Shown here: piece after piece, positions 14,881 to 24,299 of the stretch | Layout: every line of letters begins with the position of its first letter | How positions within the stretch are numbered: the first letter of the stretch is position 1 | Assembly: GCF_008364825.1 (NCBI RefSeq) | Contig: NZ_VTTO01000032.1 | Location: 1 to 40,181 of the forward strand | Source of the DNA: Azospirillum sp. B21 | Lineage (GTDB): Bacteria > Pseudomonadota > Alphaproteobacteria > Azospirillales > Azospirillaceae | Reading direction: 5' to 3' | Length of the DNA: 40,181 nt | Program-made: the position numbers and the translations under genes | Notes under the pieces: model-generated | Seen by the model: the letters and a program-made list of their open reading frames with translations, nothing else | What the model was told of the DNA's origin: nothing | Databases searched by the model: none

Positions 14881-16596
14881 TCACTTCAGCGGTGAATCCG
14901 TGCGTTCGCGGCAGTAGCGCTCCATCTCCTTGTAGGCGATGGTCTTGGAGCGCTTCTTGCGAACGTCGACGACGGTCACGCGGTCGGTGCAGGAATAGCA
15001 GGGGTCGATGCTGCCCACGATCAGCGGGGCGTCCGACACCGTATTGCCGCGCAGCATGTAGCGCAGCACCGGCCAGTTGTTGTAGGTCGAGGCGCGGCAG
15101 CGCCAGCGGTAGAGCTTCTGGTTGTCGCCGGTCATCGACCAGTGGATGTCCTCGCCGCGCGGCGCCTCGGTGAAGCCGAGCGCGAATTTGTGCGGGACAT
15201 AGGTGAAATCCTCGGTCAGCACCGGGCCGGCGGGGGCCTTGTCCAGCAGCTGTTCGATGATCCACAGGCTGTCGAAGAACTCGGCCACCCGCACCAGCGT
15301 GCGGGACAGCACGTCGCAGCCCTGCTCGACATGGACCGGCATGTCGAGCAGCCTGTAGCCGCCGAAGGCATGGTCGGCGCGGGTGTCGCGGCGGTGGCCG
15401 CTGCCGCGCACCACCGGCCCGACCGGGCTGTAGTCGCGGGCGATCTGCGGGTCGAGCCGTCCGACGCCCTTGACACGGCCGCTGACATTGGCGGTGGACA
15501 GCAGCACGTCGACCAGCCGGGTCACGTCGTCGCGCAGCTCGGCCACCAGTTCGCGGGTCCTGGCCTGCTGGTCGCCCAATATGTCGCGGCGCACGCCGCC
15601 GATCAGGTTCAGCGCATAGGTCTTGCGGGCGCCGGTCAGCAGCTCCGCCAGCGTCATCGCCTTCTCGCGCACGCGGAAGAACTGCATGAAGCCGGTGTCG
15701 AAGCCGATGAAATGGCAGACGAGGCCGAGGTTCAGCAGATGGCTGTGCATCCGCTCCGTCTCCAGCAGGATGGAGCGGATGGCCTGCGCACGCGGCGGCA
15801 CCTTGATGCCCAGCGCATTCTCCACCGAGCTGGCATAGGCGACGCTGTGGGCGTAGCCGCAGATGCCGCAGACGCGGTCGGCAAGGAAGGTGACGTCATT
15901 GTAGCCCATCCGCGTCTCGGCCACCTTCTCCATGCCGCGGTGGACGTAGAACATGCGGTAATCGGCATCGATGATGTCTTCGCCATCGACGAACAGGCGG
16001 AAATGGCCGGGCTCGTCGGAGGTGATGTGCAGCGGCCCCAGCGGGACGACGCGGGTCTCCTGCTTGGCCTCGTTGATGAACTGGTAGGTCTCGTCGTCGC
16101 TGGTCGGCGCCGGCCGCAGCCGGTAGTCCATCGAATCCTTGCGCAGCGGATACAGCTCGTCCGGCCAGTCGTCGGGCAGGACGAGGCGGCGTTCGTCCGG
16201 CAGCCCGACCGGACGCAGGCCGAACATGTCGCGCACCTCGCGCTCGCCCCAGACGCAGGCGGGAACCCGCGGGGTGACGGAGGGGTATTCCAGTGTGTCG
16301 GCCGGCACCTCGCAGCGCACCACCACATGGCACTTGTCGCCGCCCTCCATGGACAGGACATAGTAGACGGCGTAGGCGCCGTTCAGCGGCCGTTCGTCGT
16401 TGCCGACGACCACCGACAGCCAGCCGCCATGGTCGTAATAGAGGCTGGCGACGACATCGGGCAGCGAGACGGGCTTGACCGTGATGGTGACCTGGGCCTC
16501 GGTCTGCCAGGATTCATCCAGGATCGCATGGGGCAGGCTCTCGCGCAGGGAGGCGATATAGCCGCTCCCGACCCGTTCCGGAGTGATCAGGTTCAT
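14881..16596 (-). CDS. hyfG: Hydrogenase-4-type large subunit HyfG (HycE-like, NiFe site)
   Basis: This 571-aa protein fuses a NuoC-like N-terminal domain (~1-170) to a NuoD-like large-subunit domain. Nickel ligands are in RVCGICG (C243, C246) and DPCYSCTDR (C533, C536). A 32-residue tail after R539, ending SPLK, is the same length as the tail HycI removes from E. coli HycE after Arg537. It catalyses proton reduction to H2 with electrons from formate. The tail shows it is made as a precursor and needs Hyp maturation. It follows hyfF with a 4-nt overlap. Group 4a/Hyd-4-type assignment rests on the gene set and these motifs. Confidence 0.96.
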   Translation of the reverse strand: MNLITPERVGSGYIASLRESLPHAILDESWQTEAQVTITVKPVSLPDVVASLYYDHGGWLSVVVGNDERPLNGAYAVYYVLSMEGGDKCHVVVRCEVPADTLEYPSVTPRVPACVWGEREVRDMFGLRPVGLPDERRLVLPDDWPDELYPLRKDSMDYRLRPAPTSDDETYQFINEAKQETRVVPLGPLHITSDEPGHFRLFVDGEDIIDADYRMFYVHRGMEKVAETRMGYNDVTFLADRVCGICGYAHSVAYASSVENALGIKVPPRAQAIRSILLETERMHSHLLNLGLVCHFIGFDTGFMQFFRVREKAMTLAELLTGARKTYALNLIGGVRRDILGDQQARTRELVAELRDDVTRLVDVLLSTANVSGRVKGVGRLDPQIARDYSPVGPVVRGSGHRRDTRADHAFGGYRLLDMPVHVEQGCDVLSRTLVRVAEFFDSLWIIEQLLDKAPAGPVLTEDFTYVPHKFALGFTEAPRGEDIHWSMTGDNQKLYRWRCRASTYNNWPVLRYMLRGNTVSDAPLIVGSIDPCYSCTDRVTVVDVRKKRSKTIAYKEMERYCRERTDSPLK

Positions 16597-18242
16597 TTGG
16601 AAATCTCCGTCTGCGAGAGGCTGCCGGTCACCAGTTGCCCGCCGGCGCGGGCCGTGTCGTATGTCTGCCTGTCGTATGTCTGCCAGGGCGCGGCCACCAC
16701 CGGGCGGCTGTCGCCGTTCATCACCACCGCGGTCGCCTGCTGGACGAGGTTGGACAGCGGCTGCGGCACGGCGAAGCCCAGCGTCAGCACCAGCACCGCC
16801 AGCACGCCCAGCGGGGCCAACGCCTTCCAACCCACGTCACCTTTCGGCATCGTCTCCGGGCTCTTGCCCAGCACGCTGTCGGCGACGATCTTCACCAGAC
16901 CGGCGATGGTGATGCAGAGGAACAACGCGCACAGCGCCATCACCCAGCCGTAGCCTTCGTTCAGCCCCGCCATGAAGACCATGAATTCGCTGACGAAGAT
17001 GTTGAAGGGCGGGAAGCCGGCCAGCGCCAGGGCGCAGCCCATCATCAAGAGGCCGGTGGCGGGCGCCACCCGCAGCACGCCCTTCACCGCCCGCAGGTCG
17101 CGGGTGCCGTACTTCATCAGGACGTTGCCGGCGCTGCAGAAGAACAGGGCCTTGGTGACGCTGTGGTTGATGGCGTGCAGCAGCGCGGCGGCAATGCCCA
17201 GCGGCCCGCCGACGCCGAGCGCCACGACGATCAGCCCGACATTCTCGATGCTGGAATAGGCCAGCTTGCGCTTCAGATCCTGCTGCACGAAGAACAGCAG
17301 CGACGAGACGCCGACCGACAGGACGCCCAGCGTCAGCAGCAGCATCTGCGGGAAGCCGGTGCCGACCGTGCCGACGGTGATGACGTAGAAGCGGATGACG
17401 ATCAACAGGGCGCATTTCAGCAGCACGCCCGACAGCAGGCCCGACACCGGGCTTGGCGCCTCGGAATGGGCGTCGGGCAGCCAGGCATGCATCGGGAAGA
17501 TGCCGGCCTTGGTGCCGAAGCCGATCAGGGCGAAGACGAAGGCCAGCTTGACCAGCATCGGGTCCAGTTCGGCGGCATGGCCGACCAGGGCCGTCCACAG
17601 CACCGCCTGATGCGGGTCGGCCAGCACGTCGGCGGCGTTGGAGAAGACCAGCACCGTGCCGTAGAGACCGAAGGCGACGCCGACCGTGCAGATGATGACG
17701 TATTTCCAGGCGGCTTCCAGCGAGGATTTCTGCCCGTAGAGCCCGACCAGGAAGGCGGATCCCAGCGTCGTCGCCTCGATGGCCGCCCACATCATGATGA
17801 TGTTGTTGGCGGTGACCGCCAGCAGCATGGTGAACAGGAACAGGCTGAAGAAGCCGTAGTAGATCCGGACCTTGCCCGCGTCGATCATGCCGGCTTCGAG
17901 GTCGTGGCGGATGTAGGCGATGGAATAAAGGCCGGTCAGCAGCCCGACCACGCCGATCAGCATCATGAAGACCGCGCCGAGCGCATCGACGAACAGCCAG
18001 TCGCCGAAGGCGGAGATCGCGCCGCTGGACAGCACTTGGATCAGCGCCGCGATGCTCAGCAGGAAGACGTAGCCGACGGAACCCAGATGGATGCGCTCCA
18101 GCAGCGTCACGCTGCCCTGGTCGGTCGCCAGCGACTCGGGCAGGGAGTCCCGGAACCAGGGCAGGGTCAGCAGGAACAGCGCCACCGCCAGCGGACCGAT
18201 CAGGAGAAGTGGGGGAAGGATCGAGGGTACCATGGCGGTCAT
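16593..18242 (-). CDS. hyfF: Hydrogenase-4 membrane subunit HyfF (antiporter-like)
   Basis: The 549-aa polytopic protein is of the NuoL/M/N (Mrp antiporter-like) family. It has the conserved Glu helix (MMWAAIEATTLGSAF, ~150) and the broken-helix loop HAWLPDAHSEAPSPVSGLLSG with the following Lys (LLKCAL), which form the proposed proton path. About 13-14 membrane helices are evident. ATG 18242 overlaps the hyfE stop by 4 nt, which fixes the start; a second ATG follows at 18233. The C-terminal ~30 residues are hydrophilic. HyfF is one of three antiporter-like subunits here (with HyfB and HyfD), the mark of a Hyd-4 rather than Hyd-3 complex. Confidence 0.93.
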   Translation of the reverse strand: MTAMVPSILPPLLLIGPLAVALFLLTLPWFRDSLPESLATDQGSVTLLERIHLGSVGYVFLLSIAALIQVLSSGAISAFGDWLFVDALGAVFMMLIGVVGLLTGLYSIAYIRHDLEAGMIDAGKVRIYYGFFSLFLFTMLLAVTANNIIMMWAAIEATTLGSAFLVGLYGQKSSLEAAWKYVIICTVGVAFGLYGTVLVFSNAADVLADPHQAVLWTALVGHAAELDPMLVKLAFVFALIGFGTKAGIFPMHAWLPDAHSEAPSPVSGLLSGVLLKCALLIVIRFYVITVGTVGTGFPQMLLLTLGVLSVGVSSLLFFVQQDLKRKLAYSSIENVGLIVVALGVGGPLGIAAALLHAINHSVTKALFFCSAGNVLMKYGTRDLRAVKGVLRVAPATGLLMMGCALALAGFPPFNIFVSEFMVFMAGLNEGYGWVMALCALFLCITIAGLVKIVADSVLGKSPETMPKGDVGWKALAPLGVLAVLVLTLGFAVPQPLSNLVQQATAVVMNGDSRPVVAAPWQTYDRQTYDTARAGGQLVTGSLSQTEISK

Positions 18243-18892
18243 CCCTTCAGGCTCGTGAGCTGGCGCGCGTCGAGCGTGTGCAGCGTGTCGAAGATCCGCG
18301 ATCCCAGCGCCGCCATCACCACCACCGCGAAGATGGCGTCGGTGGCGATGCCGATCTCCACCAGCTCCGGCGCGTTGGGGGCCAGCAGGGCCAGGGTCAG
18401 GTGCGACCCGTTCTCCATCAGGCAATAGCCGAACACCTGCTTCAGGATGTTCCGCTGCGCCACGATGCAGGCGAGCCCGATGAAGAAGAGGGCGAGCGAC
18501 ACCGCCAGCGCCGGCTTGATGGCGTCGGCCGCCGGCAGCGTCACCTTGGACGCGACGCCGAAGCAGAGGATGACGGCGACCGCCGCGCCGACGATGGACA
18601 GCGCCGTCGGCATCACCGCGCCGGAGCCGATGGCCGGGTCGCTCAACCGGCGGAAGGCGCGGTACATGATCGCCGGGACCAGGATCACCTTGGTCAGCAG
18701 CGCGGTGAAGGACCAGAGATACAGCTCGCCCGACCCGGTGGTCCCCGCCAGCGCCACGAACAGCATCACCAGGATGAAGCTCTGCAGCGCATAAAAGCGG
18801 GCGGAGTTGGCCGGATTGCCGGCGAGCGTGACCAGAAGGGAGCTGACGATCAGCAGGCCCGACAGGCCGTTGACGATGAGAAATCCGTTCAT
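18239..18892 (-). CDS. hyfE: Hydrogenase-4 membrane subunit HyfE
   Basis: The 217-aa protein matches HyfE in length and layout: about six hydrophobic helices, with a NuoK-like GYCLMENGSHLTLALLAP segment (~150-170) and a C-terminal cytoplasmic helix. HyfE is thought to link antiporter-like modules in the membrane arm; it has no counterpart in the smaller Hyd-3 complex. It starts 14 nt after hyfD and overlaps hyfF by 4 nt. The sequence contains several charged residues within helices that could take part in proton relay, which is inference. Confidence 0.92.
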   Translation of the reverse strand: MNGFLIVNGLSGLLIVSSLLVTLAGNPANSARFYALQSFILVMLFVALAGTTGSGELYLWSFTALLTKVILVPAIMYRAFRRLSDPAIGSGAVMPTALSIVGAAVAVILCFGVASKVTLPAADAIKPALAVSLALFFIGLACIVAQRNILKQVFGYCLMENGSHLTLALLAPNAPELVEIGIATDAIFAVVVMAALGSRIFDTLHTLDARQLTSLKG

Positions 18893-18906
18893 GACCGTTC
18901 CCTCCC

Positions 18907-20370
18907 TCAGCCGAGCCACGAGGCGGCGATGGAGCTTGAGACCACCGTCATCGCCACCAGGGCCACCAGCACGAATTTCATGCCGGCCGGCAGCGGTGCT
19001 GCCGCGGCCATGGTGGTGGACGGCTTGCCGGGCACCGAATGGCCGAGCCATTTCAGGAACCAGGCGAAGGAGCCAACCGATTCCGCCAGCGCGATGACGA
19101 CCAGCAGCATCAGCGCCCAGTGGTGCGCCCCGACCTCGAACCCGCCGGCGAAGATGGCGAACTTGCTGAAGAAGCCGTTGAAGGGCGGCACCCCGGTGAT
19201 CGCCAGGGCGGCGCAGACGAAGGCGACGCCCAGCAGCGGCGACTTGGTGACGATGCCGCGCAGCGACGGCAGCAGCCGGGTGCCGGCGGTGTAGCTCAGC
19301 GCACCGGCGACCAGGAAGAACAGCGTCTTGGCGAAGGCATGGTTGAAGATGTGGGCGATGGCGCCCTTGAAGGCGAGATCGGAGCCGAAGACCGACAGCG
19401 ACAGCGCCAAGAGGATGTAGGCCAGCTGCGTGATGGTCGAATAGGCGAGCAGACGCTTCAGGTCGACCTGCGGCAGATACATGAAGAAGCCGTAGACCAG
19501 CGTCAGCACCGCCATGATCGACCCGACCCAGCCGACGATCTCCGGCGCGCCCCCCGACGACATCAGCCCGCGGGCGAAGATGTAGACGCCGACCTTTACC
19601 ATGGACGCCGCATGCAGGTAGGCGCTGACCGGGGTCGGGGCCTCCATGGCGTCGGGCAGCCACATGTGGAAGGGCAGCTGGGCCGATTTGCCCCAGGCCG
19701 CGAACAGGATCGCCAGCAGCACGACCGCCTTCATCCCCGGCGCCAGATCGGCGATGGCGGTGAGCGCGAAGGTGCCGGTGGACAGGAACAGCAGCGCCGC
19801 CGCGACATAGAGGCCGAGCGAGGCGACATGGGTGACCAGCAGCGCCTTTGCCGCGGAGCGCAACGCCTTGGGCGACTCGTAGTAGCCGATCAATGCCCAG
19901 GAGCAGGCGCCTGTCAGCTCGAAGAAGGCGAGCTGGCCGACGACGGTGGAGCTGAAGACCAGTCCGGTCATGGCGCCGATGAACACCAGCAGGAAGGCAT
20001 AGAAGCGCCGCCGGCCGATGTCGGGATGCTCGCGGTTTCCGGCATTCAGGTAGGCGGCGGAATAGACCGCCACCAGCAGGCCGATGGCGATCACCGCCAG
20101 CGCGATCAGCACGCTGACGCTGTCCACCACCAGCCCGAGGATCGAGACCGATCCGAAGGAGATCAGCTCATAGGTGCCGCCGACCTTGCCGTCGCCGAGC
20201 AGCGACATGGCGAGGATGGCGATCACCGCGACGGTGGCGGCGGCGAAGCCCTGGCACAGCCATTTGGCCGATGCCCGTTCCGATGCCGCAATCGCCGCCG
20301 CACCGCCGAAGGGGACGAGGATGGCGGCCAGCGCCAGCAGCCCGAGCGGTTCCGTGGGGAGTGTTATCAT
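18907..20370 (-). CDS. hyfD: Hydrogenase-4 membrane subunit HyfD (antiporter-like)
   Basis: This 487-aa NuoL/M/N-family membrane protein has the Glu-bearing helix (LAFFELTGACSWALIGYYES, ~135-154), the conserved Lys/His-containing loop LPFHMWLPDAMEAPTPVSAYLH with MVKVGVY, and IFNHAFAKTLFFL further on. About 14 membrane helices are evident. It is the second of three antiporter-like subunits in the operon. The 19-nt gap after hyfC and 14-nt gap before hyfE keep it in the same transcript. The translocated ion (H+ or Na+) is not decidable from sequence. Confidence 0.93.
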   Translation of the reverse strand: MITLPTEPLGLLALAAILVPFGGAAAIAASERASAKWLCQGFAAATVAVIAILAMSLLGDGKVGGTYELISFGSVSILGLVVDSVSVLIALAVIAIGLLVAVYSAAYLNAGNREHPDIGRRRFYAFLLVFIGAMTGLVFSSTVVGQLAFFELTGACSWALIGYYESPKALRSAAKALLVTHVASLGLYVAAALLFLSTGTFALTAIADLAPGMKAVVLLAILFAAWGKSAQLPFHMWLPDAMEAPTPVSAYLHAASMVKVGVYIFARGLMSSGGAPEIVGWVGSIMAVLTLVYGFFMYLPQVDLKRLLAYSTITQLAYILLALSLSVFGSDLAFKGAIAHIFNHAFAKTLFFLVAGALSYTAGTRLLPSLRGIVTKSPLLGVAFVCAALAITGVPPFNGFFSKFAIFAGGFEVGAHHWALMLLVVIALAESVGSFAWFLKWLGHSVPGKPSTTMAAAAPLPAGMKFVLVALVAMTVVSSSIAASWLG

Positions 20371-20389
20371 GATGCTGCCCCTCGCCGGC

Positions 20390-21328
20390 TCACAGGCCGA
20401 CCAGATAGAAGACGAAGGCGAGCGAGGCGGCGCCGACCCCGACCCAGCTGTGCTGGGGGGTCAGGCGGAAGCGGACGCGCGCGACGCTGTTCTCGACCAC
20501 GCCGACGGCGGCGAAGATCAGGACCAGCTTGATGGCGAAGGCGACCAGCCCGAACAGCAGCCCGAAGAAGGTCATCTCGGGCGCGCTGCCGAAGGGCAGG
20601 AAGACGCCGATGAACCAGGCGACGACGACCGCCTGCTTCAGCGACATCGCCCACTTGATCAGCGCCAGCGAAGGACCGGAATATTCGGTCAGCGGGCCTT
20701 CCTGCAGTTCCTGCTCCGCCTCCGCCATGTCGTAGGGCAGCTTGCCCAGCTCGATGTAGATGGCGTAGGCGAAGGACAGGGCGGCGATCACCGTCGCGGT
20801 GGCCGAGCGGACATGGCCGTCGGCGATGGCTGTGCCGATGGCGCCGAGGTTGGTCGAGCCGGCCAGCAGCGCCGCCACGAACAGCGACAGCATCATCACC
20901 GGCTCCACCAGCACGCCCATGGTCAGCTCGCGGCTGCCGCCGATGCCGGAGAAGGAGCTGCCGCTGTCGATGCCGGACAGCGAGAAGAAGAAGCGGGCGA
21001 GCGCGAACAGGTAGATGACCGTGATCAGGTCGCCGATGGGCGCCACCGGCGTGAAGCGGGTCAGCATCGGGATGCCCATGGCGATGACCAGCACCGTCGT
21101 CAGCATCACCGCCGGCATGGCGCGGAAGGCGAAGCCGCTGTTGGGCGGGGTCAGGTCCTGGCGGGTCAGCAGCTTGGCGATGTCGCGATAGTCCTGCAGC
21201 AGGCCCGGCCCGTGGCGGGTGTGCAGCTTTGCCCGGACCATGCGCGACAGTCCGGAGACCAGCGGTGCCGCGGCGAGCAGGAGGAGCGCCTGGAACAGTC
21301 CCAGGATGAAGTGCGAGAAGGTCAGCAT
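20390..21328 (-). CDS. hyfC: Hydrogenase-4 membrane subunit HyfC (NuoH-like)
   Basis: The 312-aa HycD/HyfC/NuoH-family protein anchors the soluble hydrogenase core to the membrane arm. The family loop with acidic residues is present (MAEAEQELQEGPLTEYSGP, ~205-223), as is GIGGSRELTMGVLVEP (~127-142). About eight membrane helices are evident. The start gives the usual family length (E. coli HyfC 315 aa). It lies 12 nt downstream of hyfB. Confidence 0.94.
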   Translation of the reverse strand: MLTFSHFILGLFQALLLLAAAPLVSGLSRMVRAKLHTRHGPGLLQDYRDIAKLLTRQDLTPPNSGFAFRAMPAVMLTTVLVIAMGIPMLTRFTPVAPIGDLITVIYLFALARFFFSLSGIDSGSSFSGIGGSRELTMGVLVEPVMMLSLFVAALLAGSTNLGAIGTAIADGHVRSATATVIAALSFAYAIYIELGKLPYDMAEAEQELQEGPLTEYSGPSLALIKWAMSLKQAVVVAWFIGVFLPFGSAPEMTFFGLLFGLVAFAIKLVLIFAAVGVVENSVARVRFRLTPQHSWVGVGAASLAFVFYLVGL

Positions 21329-21340
21329 GGCGTCCTCCCG

Positions 21341-23368
21341 TCAGACGGCCAGCGCCAGCAGCGCGATCAGTGCTGCGACGATGTAGAGGCAGTAGATCCG
21401 GAAATCGCCGGCCTGGATGACCTGCAGCCACTTGCCGCTGGCATCGACCGCGCCGGTGATCGGGGCGATGACGCTCCGGTCGGCGAGCGGTTCGGTGCGC
21501 CGCGCCAGCGTGACCACCCGTTCGAAGCCATGGGCGATGCCGGTCCAGCGCCCGGAGATCGAGCGGCGCATGGTATAGAGCGGGGCGAAGAACATGCGGA
21601 TCGGCTGGGCGAAGCTGCCGGCGGTGGCGGGCATGTGATGGTCCGGCAGGTAACCGGCCGCCCAGGGCGCCGCCGCCTTGCGGTCGCCGCCGCGCTTGGC
21701 CGCGAAGGCGGCCTTCAGCGCGATGGGCAGGAAGGCCATGGCAATCAGCAGGATGGCGATCAGCGGAGTGGACAGCGTTGCCTGCTGGGCGTCGCCCGGC
21801 AGCAGGGTGGTGCCGACCGCCAGCGTCACCGGGGCGGTGCCGATGGTCGCCGCGGCGATGCGGCCCATCACCGGCGCCACCAGCGGGGCCAGCAGGCCGA
21901 GCGCCACGCAGGCGACGGCCAGCACCGCCATGCCGGCGACCATCGCGGCCGGCGCCTCGCGCGCCTCCTCCGCATGGCGGCTGCGCGGCGCGCCGGCGAA
22001 CATGATGCCGTAAGCCTTGACGAAGCACATCACCGCCAGCGCGCCGGTCAGCGCCAGCATGACGGCGGCGATGGGGGCGGCGAACTTCACCAGCGGGGTG
22101 CCGTCCAGCGCCGCGGCGAACAGCGCTTGGTAGGTGTACCATTCCGACACGAAGCCGTTCAGCGGCGGGATCGCCGAGATGGCCAGCGCGCCGACCAGGA
22201 AGGACAGGGCGGTCCAGGGCATGGTCCGGGCCAGCCCGCCCATCTCCTCCATGTCCTTGGTGTGCATGCGGAAGATGGCGGAGCCGGCACCGAGGAACAG
22301 CAGGCCCTTGAACACCGCATGGTTCAGCAGGTGATAGAGCCCGGCCATCAGCCCCAGCACCGCCAGCACCGGCTGGTGCAGCGCCATGCCGATCATGCCG
22401 GTGCCCACACCCAGCAGGATGATTCCGATATTCTCGACCGAGTGGTAGGCCAGCAGCTTCTTGATGTCGTGCTCTGCCAGCGCATAGACGACGCCCAACA
22501 CCGAGGATACGGCACCGAAGGCCAGCACCAGCAGGCCCCAGCCCAGCATCGCCGGCCCGGCGCTGGCGCCCAGCAGGTCGATGCCGACCTTGACGATGCC
22601 GAAGACGCCGATCTTGATCATCACGCCCGACATCAGCGCCGAGGCGTGCGACGGGGCGGCCGGATGGGCGCGCGGCAGCCAGATGTGCAGCGGGATCATG
22701 CCGGCCTTGGCGCCGAAGCCGGCGAAGGCCAGCAGGAAGGCGACGCTGTCCAGCGGGGACGGCAGCGGGTGGGCGCGGAAGGCGGCGAAGTCGAAGCTGC
22801 CGGCCCGGTTCGCCATCAGGAAGAAGGCGGCCATGATCAGCACAGAGCCGCCATGGGCGACCAGGAAATAGAGGAAGCCGGCGCCCACCGCCTCGTCATC
22901 CTGGTCGAAGATGACCAGGAAATAGGAGGCCAGCGACATCATCTCGAAGAAGATGAGGAACCAGAAGGCGTTGTCGGCCGCCACCACCAGCATCATCGAC
23001 GCGATGAAGGCGTTCATGAAGAAGCCCATCGCCCCGATGCCGCGCCCGGCATATTCGCGCACATAGGCGAAGCCGTAGATCCAGGCGACCAGCGACAGCA
23101 GCGAGATGACCGCGATCATCAGCCCCGCCAGCGGGTCGAGCCGCAGGACGAAATGGGCGAAGGGGTAGGGGCCGGCGGCGTCCAGCACGGCCGGCTGGCC
23201 CGCGCCGATGGCCGTCAACCCCGAAGCCAGCCCGGCGAGTGCCGCGGCGATGCCGACGCCGCTGCCGCCGAGACGGATGTCCCCCTCCCGATGCTTCAGG
23301 AGGAGGCAGAGGATGGCGCCGCCGCAGGACAGCAGCAGCGACATGATGAGCAGGGAGAGTGGAATCAT
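21341..23368 (-). CDS. hyfB: Hydrogenase-4 membrane subunit HyfB (antiporter-like)
   Basis: This 675-aa protein is a HycC/HyfB-type member of the NuoL/M/N family. It has the Glu helix (FLIFFEMMSLASYFLVIF, ~120-137), the IPLHIWLPRAHPAAPSHASAL loop with the following MIKIG Lys, and a C-terminal extension after ~500 with a long cytoplasmic stretch before a final membrane helix, as in HycC. ATG 23368 overlaps the hyfA stop by 4 nt. Length agrees with E. coli HyfB (672 aa). It is the distal or joining pump-like subunit of the complex. Confidence 0.94.
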   Translation of the reverse strand: MIPLSLLIMSLLLSCGGAILCLLLKHREGDIRLGGSGVGIAAALAGLASGLTAIGAGQPAVLDAAGPYPFAHFVLRLDPLAGLMIAVISLLSLVAWIYGFAYVREYAGRGIGAMGFFMNAFIASMMLVVAADNAFWFLIFFEMMSLASYFLVIFDQDDEAVGAGFLYFLVAHGGSVLIMAAFFLMANRAGSFDFAAFRAHPLPSPLDSVAFLLAFAGFGAKAGMIPLHIWLPRAHPAAPSHASALMSGVMIKIGVFGIVKVGIDLLGASAGPAMLGWGLLVLAFGAVSSVLGVVYALAEHDIKKLLAYHSVENIGIILLGVGTGMIGMALHQPVLAVLGLMAGLYHLLNHAVFKGLLFLGAGSAIFRMHTKDMEEMGGLARTMPWTALSFLVGALAISAIPPLNGFVSEWYTYQALFAAALDGTPLVKFAAPIAAVMLALTGALAVMCFVKAYGIMFAGAPRSRHAEEAREAPAAMVAGMAVLAVACVALGLLAPLVAPVMGRIAAATIGTAPVTLAVGTTLLPGDAQQATLSTPLIAILLIAMAFLPIALKAAFAAKRGGDRKAAAPWAAGYLPDHHMPATAGSFAQPIRMFFAPLYTMRRSISGRWTGIAHGFERVVTLARRTEPLADRSVIAPITGAVDASGKWLQVIQAGDFRIYCLYIVAALIALLALAV

Positions 23369-23958
23369 GGGTCCAGCCCCTCCAGCGAGGCGAGCGGCGT
23401 TTCGGGACTGACCGGTGCCGTCGCGGCCAGGGTGCGCTTGACGGCGGCAGCCTGACGGGTGGCCTCGGCGTCTGCCGCATAGAGGGCGGCGGTCGGGCAC
23501 ACGCGCACGCAGGCCGGCCCGTCGTCGGAAAAGGCGCAGAGGTCGCATTTCACCGCCACGCTGCGCACGCCGATGTCCCAGGCCAGCAGCGGATCGAGCG
23601 CCGCCGAATGGCTGGGCGTTGCGGTGGCAATGCCGGCGACCCCGGCGATGCCGGTGCCGCTGGGCGTGATGGCGCCGAACGGGCAGGCCAGCGCGCACAT
23701 CTTGCAGCCGATGCAGGCCTGCTCATCCAGCAGGATGCTGTCGGCGGCATGGGTGATGGCGTTGACCGGGCAGACGCGGGCACAGGGCGCGTCCTCGCAC
23801 TGGTGGCAGAGGACGGGGCCGGTGTCGTCGCCGATCCGCATGACGGTCAGCCGGGGATGCGACTGCAGCCCCTGTTTTTTATGTGCCTCGGTGCAGGCCG
23901 CCATGCAGGTGTTGCACCCGATGCATTTTCTCGGTTCCGCGATAACGAAGCGATTCAT
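23365..23958 (-). CDS. hyfA: Hydrogenase-4 electron-transfer subunit HyfA (4 x [4Fe-4S])
   Basis: The 197-aa HycB/HyfA-type ferredoxin has four Cys motifs: CIGCNTCMAAC (~12-22), CHQCEDAPCARVCP (~51-64), CIGCKMCALACP (~83-94) and CDLC...CVRVCP (~139-155). It probably carries electrons from FdhF to the hydrogenase. A perfect GGAGGT ribosome site lies ~6 nt before ATG 23958; the frame is open upstream but that site fixes the start. It is the first gene of the hyf operon. The region 24023-24050 upstream carries the same half-site pattern as hypA. Confidence 0.95.
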   Translation of the reverse strand: MNRFVIAEPRKCIGCNTCMAACTEAHKKQGLQSHPRLTVMRIGDDTGPVLCHQCEDAPCARVCPVNAITHAADSILLDEQACIGCKMCALACPFGAITPSGTGIAGVAGIATATPSHSAALDPLLAWDIGVRSVAVKCDLCAFSDDGPACVRVCPTAALYAADAEATRQAAAVKRTLAATAPVSPETPLASLEGLDP

Positions 23959-24022
23959 GTCCAGACCTCCGGCTTCCCGGGCGGGTGCGTCGACTCGGCC
24001 TGATCGGGAATGGGAAGACTCC

Positions 24023-24050
24023 CGATAAAAAATCCTGATCGGCCAATAAG
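24023..24050. promoter_or_regulatory. CGATAA half-site array upstream of hyfA
   Basis: CGATAA at 24023-24028, GATCG at 24037-24041 and CAATAAG at 24044-24050 reproduce the hypA array at the same start-to-start spacing (14 and 21 nt) and the same orientation relative to the gene. The right part is 11/15 identical to 10326-10340. It lies 65-92 nt upstream of the hyfA ATG. Confidence 0.65.
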
Positions 24051-24299
24051 AAGACAGTATTGGCTCGCGCACGCCCCCGTCGCCGCCTGTTGTTGCAGGC
24101 GGTGCGGCAGAAGGAGAGCCATCTGTTGCGAATCTTTGTCAAATCGCGGTCTTGGTGTGGACCGCCATCGACTTCGCTACGCTATTCCCCTGAATGACGC
24201 GATGTCAACTAGACACATAAAAAAAGTGGGTATAAGGTGCGCGACACAAAGACAGGAAGTCATCGGTCGGCTTGATTGCCGAATGGCTTGCCAGAAACT

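Noticed and set aside
20174..23455. A 1093-codon open frame on the plus strand opposite hyfB-hyfD
   Set aside because: It runs antisense across several genes with conserved membrane motifs; the Gln/His/Asp/Gly-rich translation has no plausible fold.
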